Positions 25,001 to 37,230 of a DNA stretch of 64,000 bases are shown piece by piece (the stretch's first letter is position 1; every line of letters starts with the position of its first letter). A program made the position numbers and the translations under genes. The notes under the pieces were generated by a model. The model saw nothing but the letters and a program-made list of their open reading frames with translations, made no database searches and was not told the origin of the DNA. Source of the DNA: Motacilla alba alba (lineage: Eukaryota > Chordata > Aves > Passeriformes > Motacillidae). The stretch spans positions 11,761,501 through 11,825,500 of the forward strand of contig NC_052028.1 in the NCBI RefSeq assembly GCF_015832195.1. Reading direction: 5' to 3'.

Positions 25001-28000
25001 GTAGCAAAGTCATGTTGGGGGTGGGAGGAAGGAGGCGTGAGTTGTTAAAAGGCACCTCCGTGTCTTTGCTCTGAGCTTTAATCAACCCTTTGTGCCTTTC
25101 TTAGAAAAATCCATCAGTACTTTTAAAAGAAAAAAACCCCGGTGATTCTTTTCCCACCTGAAGAGGCAAATTATCATGGTGGAATTTTCTTCTCAGGTAT
25201 AAATTGCAATAAATAGTGTCTAATTTGTCAAATGTGGTGCAGCTCAGCTTCCCTACTGTGGAGAGTGCAAAGTGCTGCCTTGTACCTCACTGGGGGGCAC
25301 TGGTAGTAGCAGCAGACTGATGAAGAAGGCTAGATGAAAGAATTCCTTGTGTCCTGCCAGTCACTAGTCTTCCTTCAGGGTTTGCCTTTCCTGGGGGGCT
25401 CTGAAATTTCTTCCCTTGATCATAGTGTGAGCAAATGAATTATGCTGCAGTGGGATTTGCCTTACTTCACTCTGTTCATATCTTGTCCAGACAAAGTCAC
25501 CTTCAAAATCCTCGCAGGCCGTCCCATCCCCAGTGAAACCTACACCAGCAGCATCACTCTCTGTCAAAGCAGCTCCAGCAAAAACACTTCCACTGTCCCA
25601 AGGGAAAGCAGCACCAAAACCAGCAGTGCCGAAGCAGGGTAAAACCTCACTGGGAAGGACTGCTGCTCCCACAAAGCCTGCTGAAAGTATAAAGCCAGTG
25701 GAGAGCTCTGCCTCGTCAGCCAGTGAAGAGGAGGACCTCCCTGTGCCCATCAGCCAGAAGGTAGGTGCTGCATTCAGCCCAGTGCCAAGGGATGGAGTAT
25801 GCAAGACAAGTGTTTATCCCTTAAATGCTGCCACTGATCTTGAAACACCAGGAGTACCTTGTTTGTGCAAGTACAGCCTCACTCTTGTCACGCGTTGTGC
25901 CAGAGGAGGTGGGAGGCACATGGTTTGATACCAGCTGTTCACTCGTGCCCTGCCCCGCTGCAGTGGCCTTGTGTGCAGGGTCACAGCTATCTTAGTATTG
26001 GCTCTCCTGTGGGGGTTGGTCAGAGTTCTCAAACCAAGGGAGAAGGACTGGGAGCTCACAGTGGACTCATGTGGCTAAACTCAAAGGGGTGCAAATCCCT
26101 TCCTGAGAGCATCCTTAGGCACATTGTGCTGAGACCTTCTGCCTCAAGTCTGAGCTGGAGGGGCCTTCAGAAAGTGCCCTGAAAGCAGTCTTTTGGAGAT
26201 GCAGCCTTACTGTCTGCAAGGGAGGAAGGGAAGCTGGGGGTAGAGCCTCACGTGTCCTTGCAAGGAGGCTCTTTGTCAACACGTCCTTTGACTATTGACA
26301 GGCAGGAGCCAGCAAGGCTCTGCATTTTTGTCTTCATAGCCTTGGTCTGCTGAGGTGGGTGGAGGGGGATGTTTCTCTCACAGTTGGCTCTGTGCTGCTC
26401 TCTTCCTGCATGATTGATTATATGTGAGGATTCAGCTCTAGGTGACAGGAGCAGCTATTTGATAGCTGTGCCATGAGGTCCCACTGTAAAACCATTGAGA
26501 TTTGTCCATTTTAGCAGGGTTTATGTGCTGGGGTAGGTTTGCATCCTCTGGTGTTGATTCTGTGAAGCTTTCAACAGCAAGTTTTACCTGCTGATTTAAC
26601 CCCTTCAGCATTCCCTCTTGCAAACTGACATTTACCCCTCCACAGCCAGAGTCAGCAAGGAAGAGCTTGTCACTGAGGGAGCTCTTTTTTTGCTATACAG
26701 GCTGTTCCTTCCCGTGTTAGTAGCCTACAGGCAGGGGCCACGAGTGAAGCCTGAAGATAAACCATTGGGCTTAGCTGTGTCCACAGTCCTGTCCTCCCAG
26801 TCAAACTCTTCTTAGCTCATTCCTCACCATCTGCTACTTGGGCATATGCTAACCACTGACTTACTGTATCCTGCAACTTCCTCTGGCTTCTGTGCAAGAT
26901 CCAAACAGATACAGAGCGTTGGAAGCTGCTTCATCTTTCCCTGTGGGGGTGGATTAGCACAATTAAAATGAACATCATGCCTAAATTGAACTGCTTAATT
27001 GGTATGTTTACCCCCGAAGACTCAGGAATATTTAGTCAAAGAAGTTGACAAGGTGTTTGCATATTTTGGGGGGAAAGGAATGGTGATGGGGGACAGTCTG
27101 ACCTTAAAGATGCAGTGAGCTGCTTTTCTTTTGAAACTGCTAATTTTGCTCTGCTGCTTCTTTCCTGAGTGTTTTGAGCCAAAGGTGGCACTTGAGCCCT
27201 CTGTAGACAGGCTTTGGCTTCTGTTTACAAGGAGTGGGTGTGAGATACACGTGCATCCATGTGTTGGGAACCCGTGTCTTCCTTGAGCATCCCAGGAAAA
27301 CCCGCGTGGGTTGTGCTGACAGAAGTTGTGCCAGCAACTTTTAATCTTGGACTGCAAGCTGTGTGGGGAGAGGCCAAATCTCCCAAGAGACAGAGGGTCT
27401 CTTTTCCTCCTTGAACGCTGCCCCTCCTCCTGGGCAGGTGGCAGTTGCCCCTTGGCTGGGCCGTGACACAGCTGAGGTGCTGGTCGCAGTGCTGGTACAG
27501 GCAGTGCTCACACAGGCAGTGCTGGAGTGTGATTTTACAACGTGCTGGGCACACGTGGCTCAGTGTTGTTCCTCCTCTTGTCATGCAGCGCTGCAGGATG
27601 CAAATGGACCCAGCGAGTGGCAGATGGGTTGTGCGGGAGCTGAGTCATCACTCACTGAGCCACAGGCAGCTCCTGCTTTGGGGGCTGGAGAGCGAGCAGG
27701 AAAAATGATTTCCTCTTGAGTTATTTTCCTCTTCTCTGAGTTACTTCAGTACCTGTGACTCTCAAGCTGTCAGGAGCTCTGCCTGTGTTACTTGGTCCCT
27801 GATGTAACTTGGCTGTGTTGTTGGCCAGATCCCACGTGAGACTGCCATCCCTCTGATGGATGGATGGACCTTGGCTACCTCCCAGGAAGTTCTGAGGCTG
27901 TGTAAACCTTTGTTATGTTCTTTCTGTGTTATGATGCCCCTGCGTGGCAGCTCTTTCCCACTCCATTGCTAAGTTAGGAAATGGAGCGGCCCTGTGCTGT

Positions 28001-31000
28001 GCATCCACAGAGAGGAGAAGCCAGACCATTGCTATGAAGCGCTTAAAACTCAGTGGGCTCTGGTCTTGGTAAGCTCTTCCCTTGCACAGCAGTGTTCAGA
28101 ACAACAGAGAGGAGTTAGCACGTTCAGAGCAGTGTGTGTGAATTCTTCTGACTGCTTCAAGTACTTGTGTCTCTTCAGCATTGCAAAGCTGGCCTCTCTC
28201 CTGGAGATTGTGACTCACTGGTATCAAAACAAAACAGAGAAGTGAGGTTTGCAGTCCCCCCTCCCCAGGCACTTGTGGAGGTTTCTGTTTCTCTAAGCAG
28301 AGTCAAAATGTGCTTGGCTCGTTCAGAGAGCTGTTCTGTAATGGGATAAACATGCAGATGCTGTTGTCTGTTTAGTGTTTGGCTTGGAGATGATAAACAG
28401 TGCCCCAGTGGCAGCCCATGGCAGGGCTGTGCCAGGAAGCACAGTAGGATTGGTCTTCCCGAAAGGCTACGCCGGTGCTCTCTGCTGTGGGGGTATCACT
28501 GCATTAGCAGCATAGCAGGGATGGTGCAGCCAGGCAGGAATCTCTCATGGAGCACCAAAGCAGGCTGGCATCCCATGCAGGGTGCACAGGGCCTGCCTGC
28601 CCTGGCAAACACGATGTACTCCTTGGCAGAGCGGCCCGGAGATGAGCCATGAGTGGAGTAAATGAGCGGGTGCAGAGCACTGCCAGCCTGGGGAATGTCT
28701 GCAGGGGAGGAAATTCCCAGATCATTCCACAAGTGCTTCCTCTCCTCTGCCACCACTGACCTTCAGTGTGCAGGAGGGGGATCTGCAGCCCTTGGAGAGG
28801 GGCCAGGAAGAAAGGGTCTCACCTGGCAGTTGTGTATCTGGGGCACAGGTGACTGGCTTCCTGTGCTGACACAGCAGGAAAAGTGGTTTGTGGTCTGTCC
28901 TGGAACGTCTGATTGTTGACAGGTGCTGCAGAAAGACACAGCCCTAGTGAGTGTCAGAGGTGTTTTGTTGTCTGGAGATTTCTAAATTCTTAGACCTGTT
29001 AACCAGTCAGCTTCCAAGCTGAGTTGCACTCTGTCTCTGCCTGCCCTGTGTTCCCAGCCCTTGTGTCAGCCCTGTGTCTACACTGAGCTCTCTAGCAGCT
29101 CTGGACTGTAGCTGCTCCAGTGCTGTCTCTGAATCCTGCAAGTGTGATGGCCCAAGGCTTCCCAGCTCCTGCTGATTCCCTGAACTGTGGCTAGGTTGTG
29201 CTTAAATGGCTTCCTTGGAGTGGGAGTCTTGGGGTTGCAGTGCTTCTCCTGTCCTCAGCCAGTGTCTCTGTCTCAAGAAGAAATTGCTGTTAGAAGCTTA
29301 CAAGCACTGTTAGCCTGTGTGCTCATGTAAAATGTGCTTGGACTTTCTGTCAGAAGGAAATTGCTAAATTCAGAGGGATGTATCTACAGCAGCTCAGCCC
29401 AGGGAGTGGCTGAAGCCCCTTCCACTGATACCACACCAAGGATGGTGAGAATGTTAGTAACAGCTCTGTTAGGGTAAAACAAAACCCAACCTGAGCTGAA
29501 ACTGCACTTAAACTCCTAAACGACACCTGTACTAATACTACACTTCTGGACCTGTGTTTCTTTTTTATTAAGAGGTTATCAGACCAGCCCAGGCCTATTC
29601 CCAACCTGAGCCAGGCTGCTAAAGCTGGGCAGCCTGAAAAAGCAGTGGTCAGCACCTTGAAAAGCCAGGTTTCAGAAAGTGGGAGCAGTGACTCCTCTGA
29701 CAGTGAAGAGGAGTCTCCTGCAGCACAGACACAGCCTCCACCAGCTGGTAAGTTGCCTGGTAGTAGCCAGGATCCCTCACCTGCATCCTTATGGGTTTCA
29801 TACTCTCCCCTGCACATGGAGCAGCTCGTGCTCTGGACAGCGCCAGAGAGCAATTCTTTCTCACAGTGACAATCTCTTACCCTTTTCCTGCAGTGAAAAC
29901 CAATTCTGTGCCCCAACCAACAAACGTGAAAAAGGCACCAACTTTGGCCCCGGCCACAGCCCCTCCAGCTGTGCACAGCAGTGATGATTCCAGTGAGGAG
30001 TCAGATTCAGAGGATGAAATAGTCCCCCCTTCCCAGGTGAGGAGCTGCTGACCCACTGGCTGTGTAGGCTTTAGTGCTGCACGCTCGGGAGGTCTCAGGA
30101 GTTGGAAGGTGGTGGTTGTGCAGGTGGTGAGCAGTGCAGAGGAGCCTCCCCTTGGCTGGATTAGGTTTCCTTGGCTGTGTCCCTGGGTCTGGCTGACCCC
30201 AGCTCTGGGTGCACATCTCAGCCACAGCAGTCTTGCAGTGGGTGAGAGCAGTGAAGAGTGTGAGTGCTTTGACAGGAACGTGAGTAGACACACAAGCCCA
30301 GACCTTCCCTGGGACTCTGTCCCCTCTGCTCTACTCCAGGAATTTAGGCTGGAAAAGCAGCCAAATCCTTACAGGAAGAGTCTTTCCATGACCTGTGTAG
30401 CTCCAAGGCAACCCATTGCCTGGTTCCTCACAGACCTCTGAAGACTTTAAGTTTGGTTTCAAGAAAACCAAACTTCCCTTTGGTTTTCTTTTCCACAAGC
30501 CTTGGGAGGATGGCAGGATCTGCCCTGAGGGTAGCACGGCAGTCCTGCTGCCTTTCAGCTGGAGGAGTCAGGCCCTTGCCTTAGAGAAGGGAAGGTGACC
30601 CCCTGTCTGTGCTGAGAGCACCCCTGAGGGTCATGGAGCTGATCCCAGCTCTCCCACTGGAGTCTCTTTGCCTCTCCATGCCAGTCCTGCAAAGCTGTGT
30701 CTGAGCTCCTTGGGGCCAGAGCCGCCTTGGTGTGAACCTGCCCTGGGGCTGTCTGCACTTGTGCTGCAGTTTAAGCCCAAGAACCCACATAAAAAACCCC
30801 ACTGATTGAGGAACATGGCTACTGTTCCACAGGGTGGTGGCCTGGCTGGTGTTCTGAGCCCAGGGCTTGGTGCCCAAGCACACTTCATACCCCACACATG
30901 CCTTTGCTGGGAGGGGGACATTATGAGCACTCAGGAAACCCTTCCCCATGCTGGCCTGAGTGGAAAAGCTGTCTCCCCCCAGCTGATGGGCAGGCAGCCA

Positions 31001-34000
31001 TCCTGAGCAGTCCTTGAGTAAAGCTTGTTTATATGACTGAGATTGTATAAAATAATGCAGTTGCTGTAACTTGAGCTTTGTGTGAGAGGGCCGAGAGCTC
31101 GCGTTGGGCTGGCGGGAGCCTTCTCCTTCCCAAGGCCAGATGATGTGTGGGGGAAATGTCAGGCCACAAAGGCCCAGCTTGTCAGAGATCTGCAGGGAGA
31201 GAGCTGCTCACGTAGCCTTGTCAGTAGCAGAAACCAGGAGTGCTCCTTTCGTGGCTCCTTCTCCCTCTCCTGCTGGCATTTGTGTCATGGTCCTGTCCTC
31301 AGTGCCTGGTTTCCATGCCCCTGGTCTTTCTATTTTTAACCTCTCTTTTGCTAAGTTTGATGGGAGGTTTTAAATGTGAGGCAACAAAATTGCTCTTGTT
31401 AATTTGACCCCTAATCTGTTTTTTGGCTTGTGGACCTGGAGGCAGATTTTCGTTGTGGTTAGTGTCTTTGTTTATCTCTGTTGCCAGTTAACTCTTGGTG
31501 TGTGATTTTAGAGTGTAAAAGGCATCTAAGAGTCCAAGTGCCCGCTCTGCAAAGGTTTACAGCTGCAGTCTTGCTGCTGCTGCAGTGGGTAGGGATTCAC
31601 AGCCTGCAAGCACAGCACATTTCCCCTGCCTGCCCTCAGGGTAGCTGCCTTCGGGGCACTGAGCTAATGCTTTTGGCATTCTCGGGGTGCTGGCCCTCAT
31701 TTCTGCTCCTGGCTGTGCCAGAGGCCTTGCTCAGAGGCTCATGGGAGGCAGAACTGGTCTGTGAAAGAGAGAATTAAAAACCAAAAAGCTTGGTGCTGCA
31801 CTGAAAATGATGGAAAGGCTTGGGAGTTAGTGCTGGATTGGTGTATGCCTCTGTATCTTTTCCCTCCAAGTTTACTCTGTCCTGATTCACTTTCTCATCT
31901 CTTGTAGAGTCTGTCCCAGCAGAACGTCAAAGTAACTGCAGTTCCGAGCATGGTGGCTGCAAAGGCAAATGCCAGCCTGCCTTCAGGGAAGAGGACAAAA
32001 ACTCCTGCTGTCCCTGCAGTGAGCAGAGTGTCTGAGAGCTCGAGCACTGATGCCTCAGAGCACAACACGCTGGCAGGAAAGGTAATGATGGAGGAGACTA
32101 AGGTGGGGAGCTTTCCTGGGGAGAGGGAGAAGATGGGTCTGCTGGGGTCTGGTGCCACGTCCCCAGCTGAGGGATGTGTTCATGAAGCTGGGAGAGAGGG
32201 GCTGCCCTATCCCGACCACAATGATCCTGCTGTGAGATGAGGCAGAGGGCAGCCCTGGTACCTTTGCTGTTCCTGGCCCCAGCTGGCTGGCTGCTTCTTT
32301 CCTTTTGTGGTAGCAGTTGTCTGCTTGGCTTGGGCTGACTGTGACACAAACTGGAGCAGTGCAGCTGAAGAAAGGCCAAGGTGCTCCAAGCCCCTCTACT
32401 CTGGGCTGCTGCTTACACGGATGTGAGCAGTTAGTTATTCCTCCTTCCAGATCTATTTCATCTCCCTCTCCCTAGGTCCCTGCTGCTTCCAGCCAAAAGC
32501 AAACGGTTCCTGTGGGGAAAGCTCCTCCTGCCAACAGTGCCACCCCAGGAAGTTCCACTGCCAAGGCAAGGAAACCAGTCCTGCAGCCAGGACAGGACAC
32601 CCACCCGAGCCTGGCCGTGCCACCCGCTCATGCAGAGGACACCTCAGACAGCAGCAGTTCCTCCGACAGTGACGAGGAGGAGGCACCCAAGGAGCCTTCC
32701 AAACCTGGTCAGTTCTCTCCAGGAGATGCTCTCGGTGCTACTGGGATGGGGACAGCTTTTTGTTACCCCATGGCAGGTTGGCAGTGGTTGGAGAGGCATT
32801 CCTCCTCTCCAGCCTGGCAGAGCACTCGCCTTTTTTTGGAGGCAGGAGGGCTTTTGGTGGCAGTGCCTGTGCTGGGAAGGTGAGCTCAGCCCCAGGCAGC
32901 AGTGGTTTAACAGGAGGAACTCTGCTCTTCCAGCAGGCTCCCTACGGAAACCAGGAGGGCCCCAGCCAGCCCACAGCTCCTCCTCAGAGTCCAGTGAGGA
33001 GGAGGAGGATGCAGCATCACAGGTATGGTGTTGAGCAGGCTGGATCCTCTGGGGTCTTGCAGCTGGCTCCTACATAGGACTGAGAGACTCAATCCTCAGC
33101 CGTAGCAGACGGGGTGCTGGGTGGGTTTGCCAGCAGAGAAGTGGGGGTTCCCCAGTGCAGTGGTGTGAGCAAGACCTTTTGGCAGAGAGAGAGAAGCTTT
33201 TGAGCCTGGAATGCTTCCCCAGGCAGCCAGGCCTTGTGCCCAGGGTTCTTGGTGCCTTCCCTGGGAGAAGAGACAGCAGGATATGGTACCTTGCAAGGGT
33301 TAAACCAGAACTGGTGCACAGTGCCAATAGCAGCAGGGATTTTTTCCCCCCACTTTAGTTTGTAACTTAAGCTGTGTCCAAGACATGAAATTGCCTTTGT
33401 AAGTAACGTGCAGGGCGTGCAGCACATCTGCAGTGCATTAAGTGTGCGTGGGCGCACGCTGATGGCCAGGAGCCTGCCCCAAGCCTGCCTGGCTGGGTGA
33501 GAACAAAGGAGAGCCTCTGGCCGCCAGCTCCCCAGGCTGTCAGCTCAGCTGGTGTCTGTCAGTGCTGGCCCCTCTCCTCGTAGCCCTGGGCTCTCAGAGC
33601 TGGCTCCACAGGTGGCCAAAGGTGGGCCCTTCACTTGAAGAATGAGGATAATAGCAGCAGAGACAGAGCTGCATGTCTGGTGTGTGGGAGGCTGCCCTGC
33701 TGTGACTCCTCAGTGTGTCTGTGCTGTTTCAGTCCCTCCTCGCAGGCTACCCAGTCCTCTCCAGGACCCCAGTAACACCCCAGGCACCAAAGACGGTTCC
33801 CCCCCAGCCTGGAGGTGAGGTGGGGCTAGGGAAGGCAGCTGTGAGTGCTGCAGACTCCTTCGCCAAGGGCTCCCTGAAAGCAGCCGTGGCCAACAGCTCA
33901 AGCAGTGACAGCAGTGACTCTGACACAGATGACAACCAGGTGGCTGCAAACCACAAAGCAGGTGGGTCTCCTTTGGCAAGGTTGGGAATTTGCTTGGCCT

Positions 34001-37000
34001 GGGAGCAAAGCCGTGCTGGCACAGGGGGGTGGCACTGGGACGGGCCCTGTTCCCAGTGTGTCTCTACCGTGGAACCACAGCGTGGAGCACTGCTGCCGTC
34101 TGCTGGCTTCCCTGGCCACAGCACAGCCTTCTCCCTCAACACCCTGCTTGTGCTGGCTGCCTGCAAGGCTCAGTGCCTTTGCCTCTTCCAAGATGTGCTT
34201 TAACCACAGTAATTAACAGGAGCAGGTAGGGCTCTCCCTGGAGCCAGTGCACACTGTGTTGCTGGCTTCTGTGGAGGGCTCAAACACTGCCTGAAGAGTA
34301 GCTGCTGCACAGTGCTGGTATTCAAACTTCCCCTTGGGCTGTGTGGGCTCTGCTGCATGTCTGGAGAGCAGAGGTGGGGAAGCAAGTGAGAAAACCAGCA
34401 AAGAACCAGAATGTCCCATCGTTTCCCTGGTTTGTTGGCAAATTGTAAAACCTGGATCTGAAAGCTGCTTCTGCTCTGGTGTGACCCTGGCACCTTCAGA
34501 TGAACTCTGGCCCACTCTAGAAGTTCAGATGGGTCTGTTGGTCCCTTGGGCACATCATGAAATTGTGCAAAGGGCTGTTGAGGAAGTCAGAACTATCTAT
34601 ATAGGGGCTCAAGAAGGCCCAGGGGCTCTGGGCTTGGCCACTGGTGGTGATTGCAGGAGGCAGTGTGGAGACCCCCACCACTTTGGGAAGTCCCCAACTC
34701 ACTGGGGATGGTGTCCTGGGGAAGGACTGCTCCATCTATGCTCACCCATCTTGTCAAACAAAAAAGCTGTTGTGGCTGTTGTCACCCACTTCAGGCTGAG
34801 GCATCTTTCTCTGACTCTGCTACAGATGCCAACAAGTTTAGCTTTTTTTTCAGAGAAGAACTGGTTTCTCCTCTTCAAATGCATATTTCCATCCTCCTGT
34901 GACTAGTCTGTGTAATGAATGCTCCCTGAGTTGTCTTCTCTGTTTTTGTCTGTTTCTGCAGAAAACAACCCCTCTTCAGGACAGGAAGCTACAGAAGCCT
35001 CCAACAAAGAGAAGGTAGCAGGAAAAACAGAGCCTGGTCATGCCAGCCTCAAAGCTTCCTCACTGAAGAAAACCCTGGCAATGAAAGAGAACAATGTTGG
35101 GGCAACAGGGGTGCAAGTGACACCAGCATCATCACATGCCCTGCTCTCCGTCCCACAGTCACAGCAGCCAAGCTCAGGGAGTGAAACTGAGGTCACCACT
35201 GCTGCCAAAGTCCCTGCAGTGCAGACAGTAGAGGGCTTGGAAGTGAAGAAGAAGAAGAAAAAGGAGAAAAAAGAAAAGGAGAAAAAGGAGAAAAAAGAAA
35301 AGGAGAAAAAGAAACCATCCTCCACAGCAGACAAGGCTGTGAAAACATCCAAGAGCAAAGACAAAGAGAACAAGAAGCAGAAAACGTCTCAGAAGCGGAA
35401 GCTGACGGGAGAGGATGGGGCTGTGGGGCAGTCCAAGGAGAAGAAACGGAAAGGGCAAGCTAATGAAGAAGTGCCCAAAAAGAAAAAGAAGAAAGTGGAT
35501 GGTGACCTCGAGAAGGTGGCAGGCAGCAAGGAAAAGAAAAAAGCAGCTAAAAGTAAGCATCTACACTTGGGGCCTAGTTTGCAGTAGGTTCTTGCAGCTG
35601 ATCCAGTTTCAGCCTCTGGTGCAGGGCCTTGCAAATAGCACCCATGGCTTTCCCATTGGCTTCCTGCTTGGCTGCTTCCCTCATGGAATCATTCATGTGG
35701 CTTGAAGAAGGTCTCTTATCATCAAATCCAGCCATTAACCCAGGCCCATCCCCAAACCATGTCCCCACATGCCATATCTACACACCTTTTAAGTGCCTCC
35801 AAGACTAGTGACCACACTGCTGCCCTGGTCAGCCTGTTCCAGTGTTTTAATAACCCTTTCAGTGAAGAATTTTTTCCTAGTATTAAATTTAAACTTGCCC
35901 TGGCTCAACTTGAGGCTATTTCCATTATTCTGTCACTTTTGACTCTTCTACAGCTTCTTGTTCTGTAGTGGCCTGCTCTGTGCCCTAATCCAAAGGCCAT
36001 TTTTTTTCTTTACAGTGCAGCCTGTATTTGCAAATCAGAGCTGGTTTTGTGCTTGATCTGGTAGGCTTTAAAGAAAAATGGGGGGAGGGGATGTGAATTG
36101 GCTGGGCGAGGTCTGTTCTGCTGAAACACAGCCCTTCTTTTTGGAGGAGACAGACTTGTCAGTTGGGCCCTGTGTGAGCTGTTTAACAGAGATGAGTGGA
36201 GCCTCTTGAGCAGTTCTGCTGAGCTGAACCTCGTGTCCACCCTGTGTCAGCAGCTCCCCTGGCTCTCGTTTCTGGCACGTGCCCATCTACTCCAGCCCTG
36301 TAGCAGTTCCTTGGAGCAGGTGGGCAGCAGGAGGTGGAAAGAAGGGAATTGTATGTCATTCCACCCACGTGTGTGCACAGATGATGGGATCAAGCTGCTC
36401 TGACTCAGGGGTATTAGGGAGACATCCCTGGGTGCAGCTGCCTGTGGGTAGAGCCTCTGCCTTTCCTGCTCTGGAAATCTTGCTCAGGTTTGGATGTGAT
36501 TGAAGTCTTACTGGAGATGCTCCTACCAGTCTGTGCTCCCTCTCAGAGGCTGACAGTACCAGAGTCCTTCTCTTAGTTGGCTTTTCTTTCCCACTCCTAG
36601 AAAAGAAGACTGGAAAAGAAAAGAAGAGCAAAAAAGCATCTTTGGAAGGGGCGCCTGTAGCAGATGGCTCTGCTGAGGTTCACAAGAAGAAGAAGAAGGT
36701 ATGTGTCACACCCTGGGCTGTGGTGCTCATCCCAGCAGGAGAGGTGAACAGAGCCATGTCCTGGCCTTGCTGGCAGTGCAGGGAAGCCTACAGTTCACTG
36801 TGGCCAGTCTTAAGACACCCTGACCTTTGGATGGGGTTAGAGTGACTCAAAGGGCTTGTTCCTGTATTGCTGCCCTAGGAGATTCCTTTCCCTGGAATGG
36901 TCAAACCCAGGGACTCTTTTGGTGGCAAAGGACTTAGTCCTGTCTGAGGACTAAGTGCTGCTCTCCAGCTGTCTGCTCACCTCATTCTCAGCAGAAGCTG

Positions 37001-37230
37001 GAGTTCCTGAGGGCTTGGTAGACTTCTGCATCCCATCCCAAGGGCTTGAAGGGGTGACAGAGGGAAACTACAGGATGTTCCTTGTGGTGGCTGCCACCTC
37101 TACAGGGACATGTCCATGAAGCCTCTCTGGCTTTGCTGGGTCCTTCGTGTCTGTGGTGCAAATGATACTGATGTATTTTTTCCCCTTTCCATTTTAGAAG
37201 AAGAAAGGAGCTGAGCCTGAAGGATTGTGA
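18357..37230 (+). CDS. TCOF1: Treacle ribosome biogenesis factor 1
   Basis: This gene encodes the nucleolar scaffold that binds RNA polymerase I and supports rDNA transcription and pre-rRNA modification (known for the family). I assembled 17 coding exons with GT/AG borders and matching phases: 18357-18467, 19026-19081, 21711-21853, 22585-22691, 22966-23314, 24129-24214, 24686-24910, 25491-25760, 29573-29747, 29894-30036, 31908-32081, 32476-32707, 32934-33022, 33733-33961, 34962-35552, 36601-36698 and 37198-37230. They total 3111 nt, or 1036 residues plus stop. Residues 8-56 form a LisH motif. Residues 57-797 are basic Ala/Pro/Lys stretches alternating with Ser-Asp/Glu clusters (CK2-type sites). 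Residues 889-1036 are Lys-rich (nuclear/nucleolar localisation). The start ATG sits in a strong context (gcgccATGG) in a CpG island. Human treacle is about 1490 residues, so this is shorter. Some repeat exons may be truly absent or missed, especially in the 3.8-kb intron after exon 8. Confidence 0.95.
21565..21602. repeat. 16-bp direct repeat, about 2.4 copies
   Basis: 'gaaattcctctgtagg' occurs twice in a row at 21565 and 21581, followed by 'gaaatt'. It is in TCOF1 intron 2, about 110 bp before the exon 3 acceptor. Confidence 0.85.
21711..33961 (+). other. TCOF1: TCOF1 treacle repeat-exon array (exons 3-14)
   Basis: Twelve exons each carry one serine/acidic cluster, usually near the 3' end: exon 3 (SSSESSEKEEDEKE), 4 (SSEEDESSSEEED), 5 (a ten-serine run then ESEEEEE), 6 (SSSEESSEDTSSEEE), 7 (SSSSSDSEDEE), 8 (SSASSASEEED), 9 (SGSSDSSDSEEE), 10 (SSDDSSEESDSEDE), 11 (degenerate), 12 (SDSSSSSDSDEEE), 13 (SSSSESSEEEED) and 14 (SSSSDSSDSDTDD). 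Exons begin and end in phase 0 or 1 (exon 3 enters in phase 2), so several could be skipped or duplicated alone or in pairs without loss of frame. This fits growth of the array by exon duplication, as in mammals. Confidence 0.85.
25761..29572 (+). other. TCOF1: Longest TCOF1 intron (intron 8), no exon seen
   Basis: This 3.8-kb intron separates two phase-0 borders. I searched it for a further Ser/acidic repeat exon and found none: no frame carries a Ser-Glu/Asp cluster next to a donor. No repeat family is recognised in it. It may be where a mammal-type repeat exon was lost. Confidence 0.6.
35263..35310 (+). repeat. 24-bp coding tandem repeat, 2 copies
   Basis: Two identical 24-bp units beginning 'ggagaaaaaagaaaag' start at 35263 and 35287 inside TCOF1 exon 15. 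Each encodes eight residues of Lys/Glu (KEKKEKEK register), so copy-number change would keep the frame. Confidence 0.8.
35678..35950 (+). mobile_element. CR1 LINE 3'-region fragment in TCOF1 intron 15
   Basis: Avian CR1 landmarks appear in order on the + strand: 'catggaatcattcat', 'atcatcaaatccagccatt', 'aaaccatgtccccacatgcc', 'tctacacacctttt', 'gtcagcctgttccagtg', 'ttcagtgaagaattttttcc' and 'ctcaacttgaggc'. It has the same orientation as TCOF1, is 5'-truncated and is without an open frame. It begins about 125 bp after the exon 15 donor. Confidence 0.85.

Larger units (their letters stand above)
34962..37230 (+). other. TCOF1: TCOF1 exons 15-17: lysine-rich C-terminal tail
   Basis: Exon 15 (34962-35552) first encodes a Ser/Thr/Ala linker, then from about residue 889 long KKKEKKEK-type runs. 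Exon 16 (36601-36698) adds more Lys blocks (KKTGKEKKSKK, then HKKKKK). Exon 17 (37198-37230) ends the protein with KKKGAEPEGL and a TGA. Such tails carry the nuclear and nucleolar localisation signals in treacle. The exon 15/16 border is in phase 1 and 16/17 in phase 0, so removing exon 16 alone would break the frame. Confidence 0.85.

Noticed and set aside
26641..26700. Extra TCOF1 repeat exon after 'cctccacag'
   Set aside because: The phase-0 translation has no Ser/acidic cluster and no donor in a sensible place.
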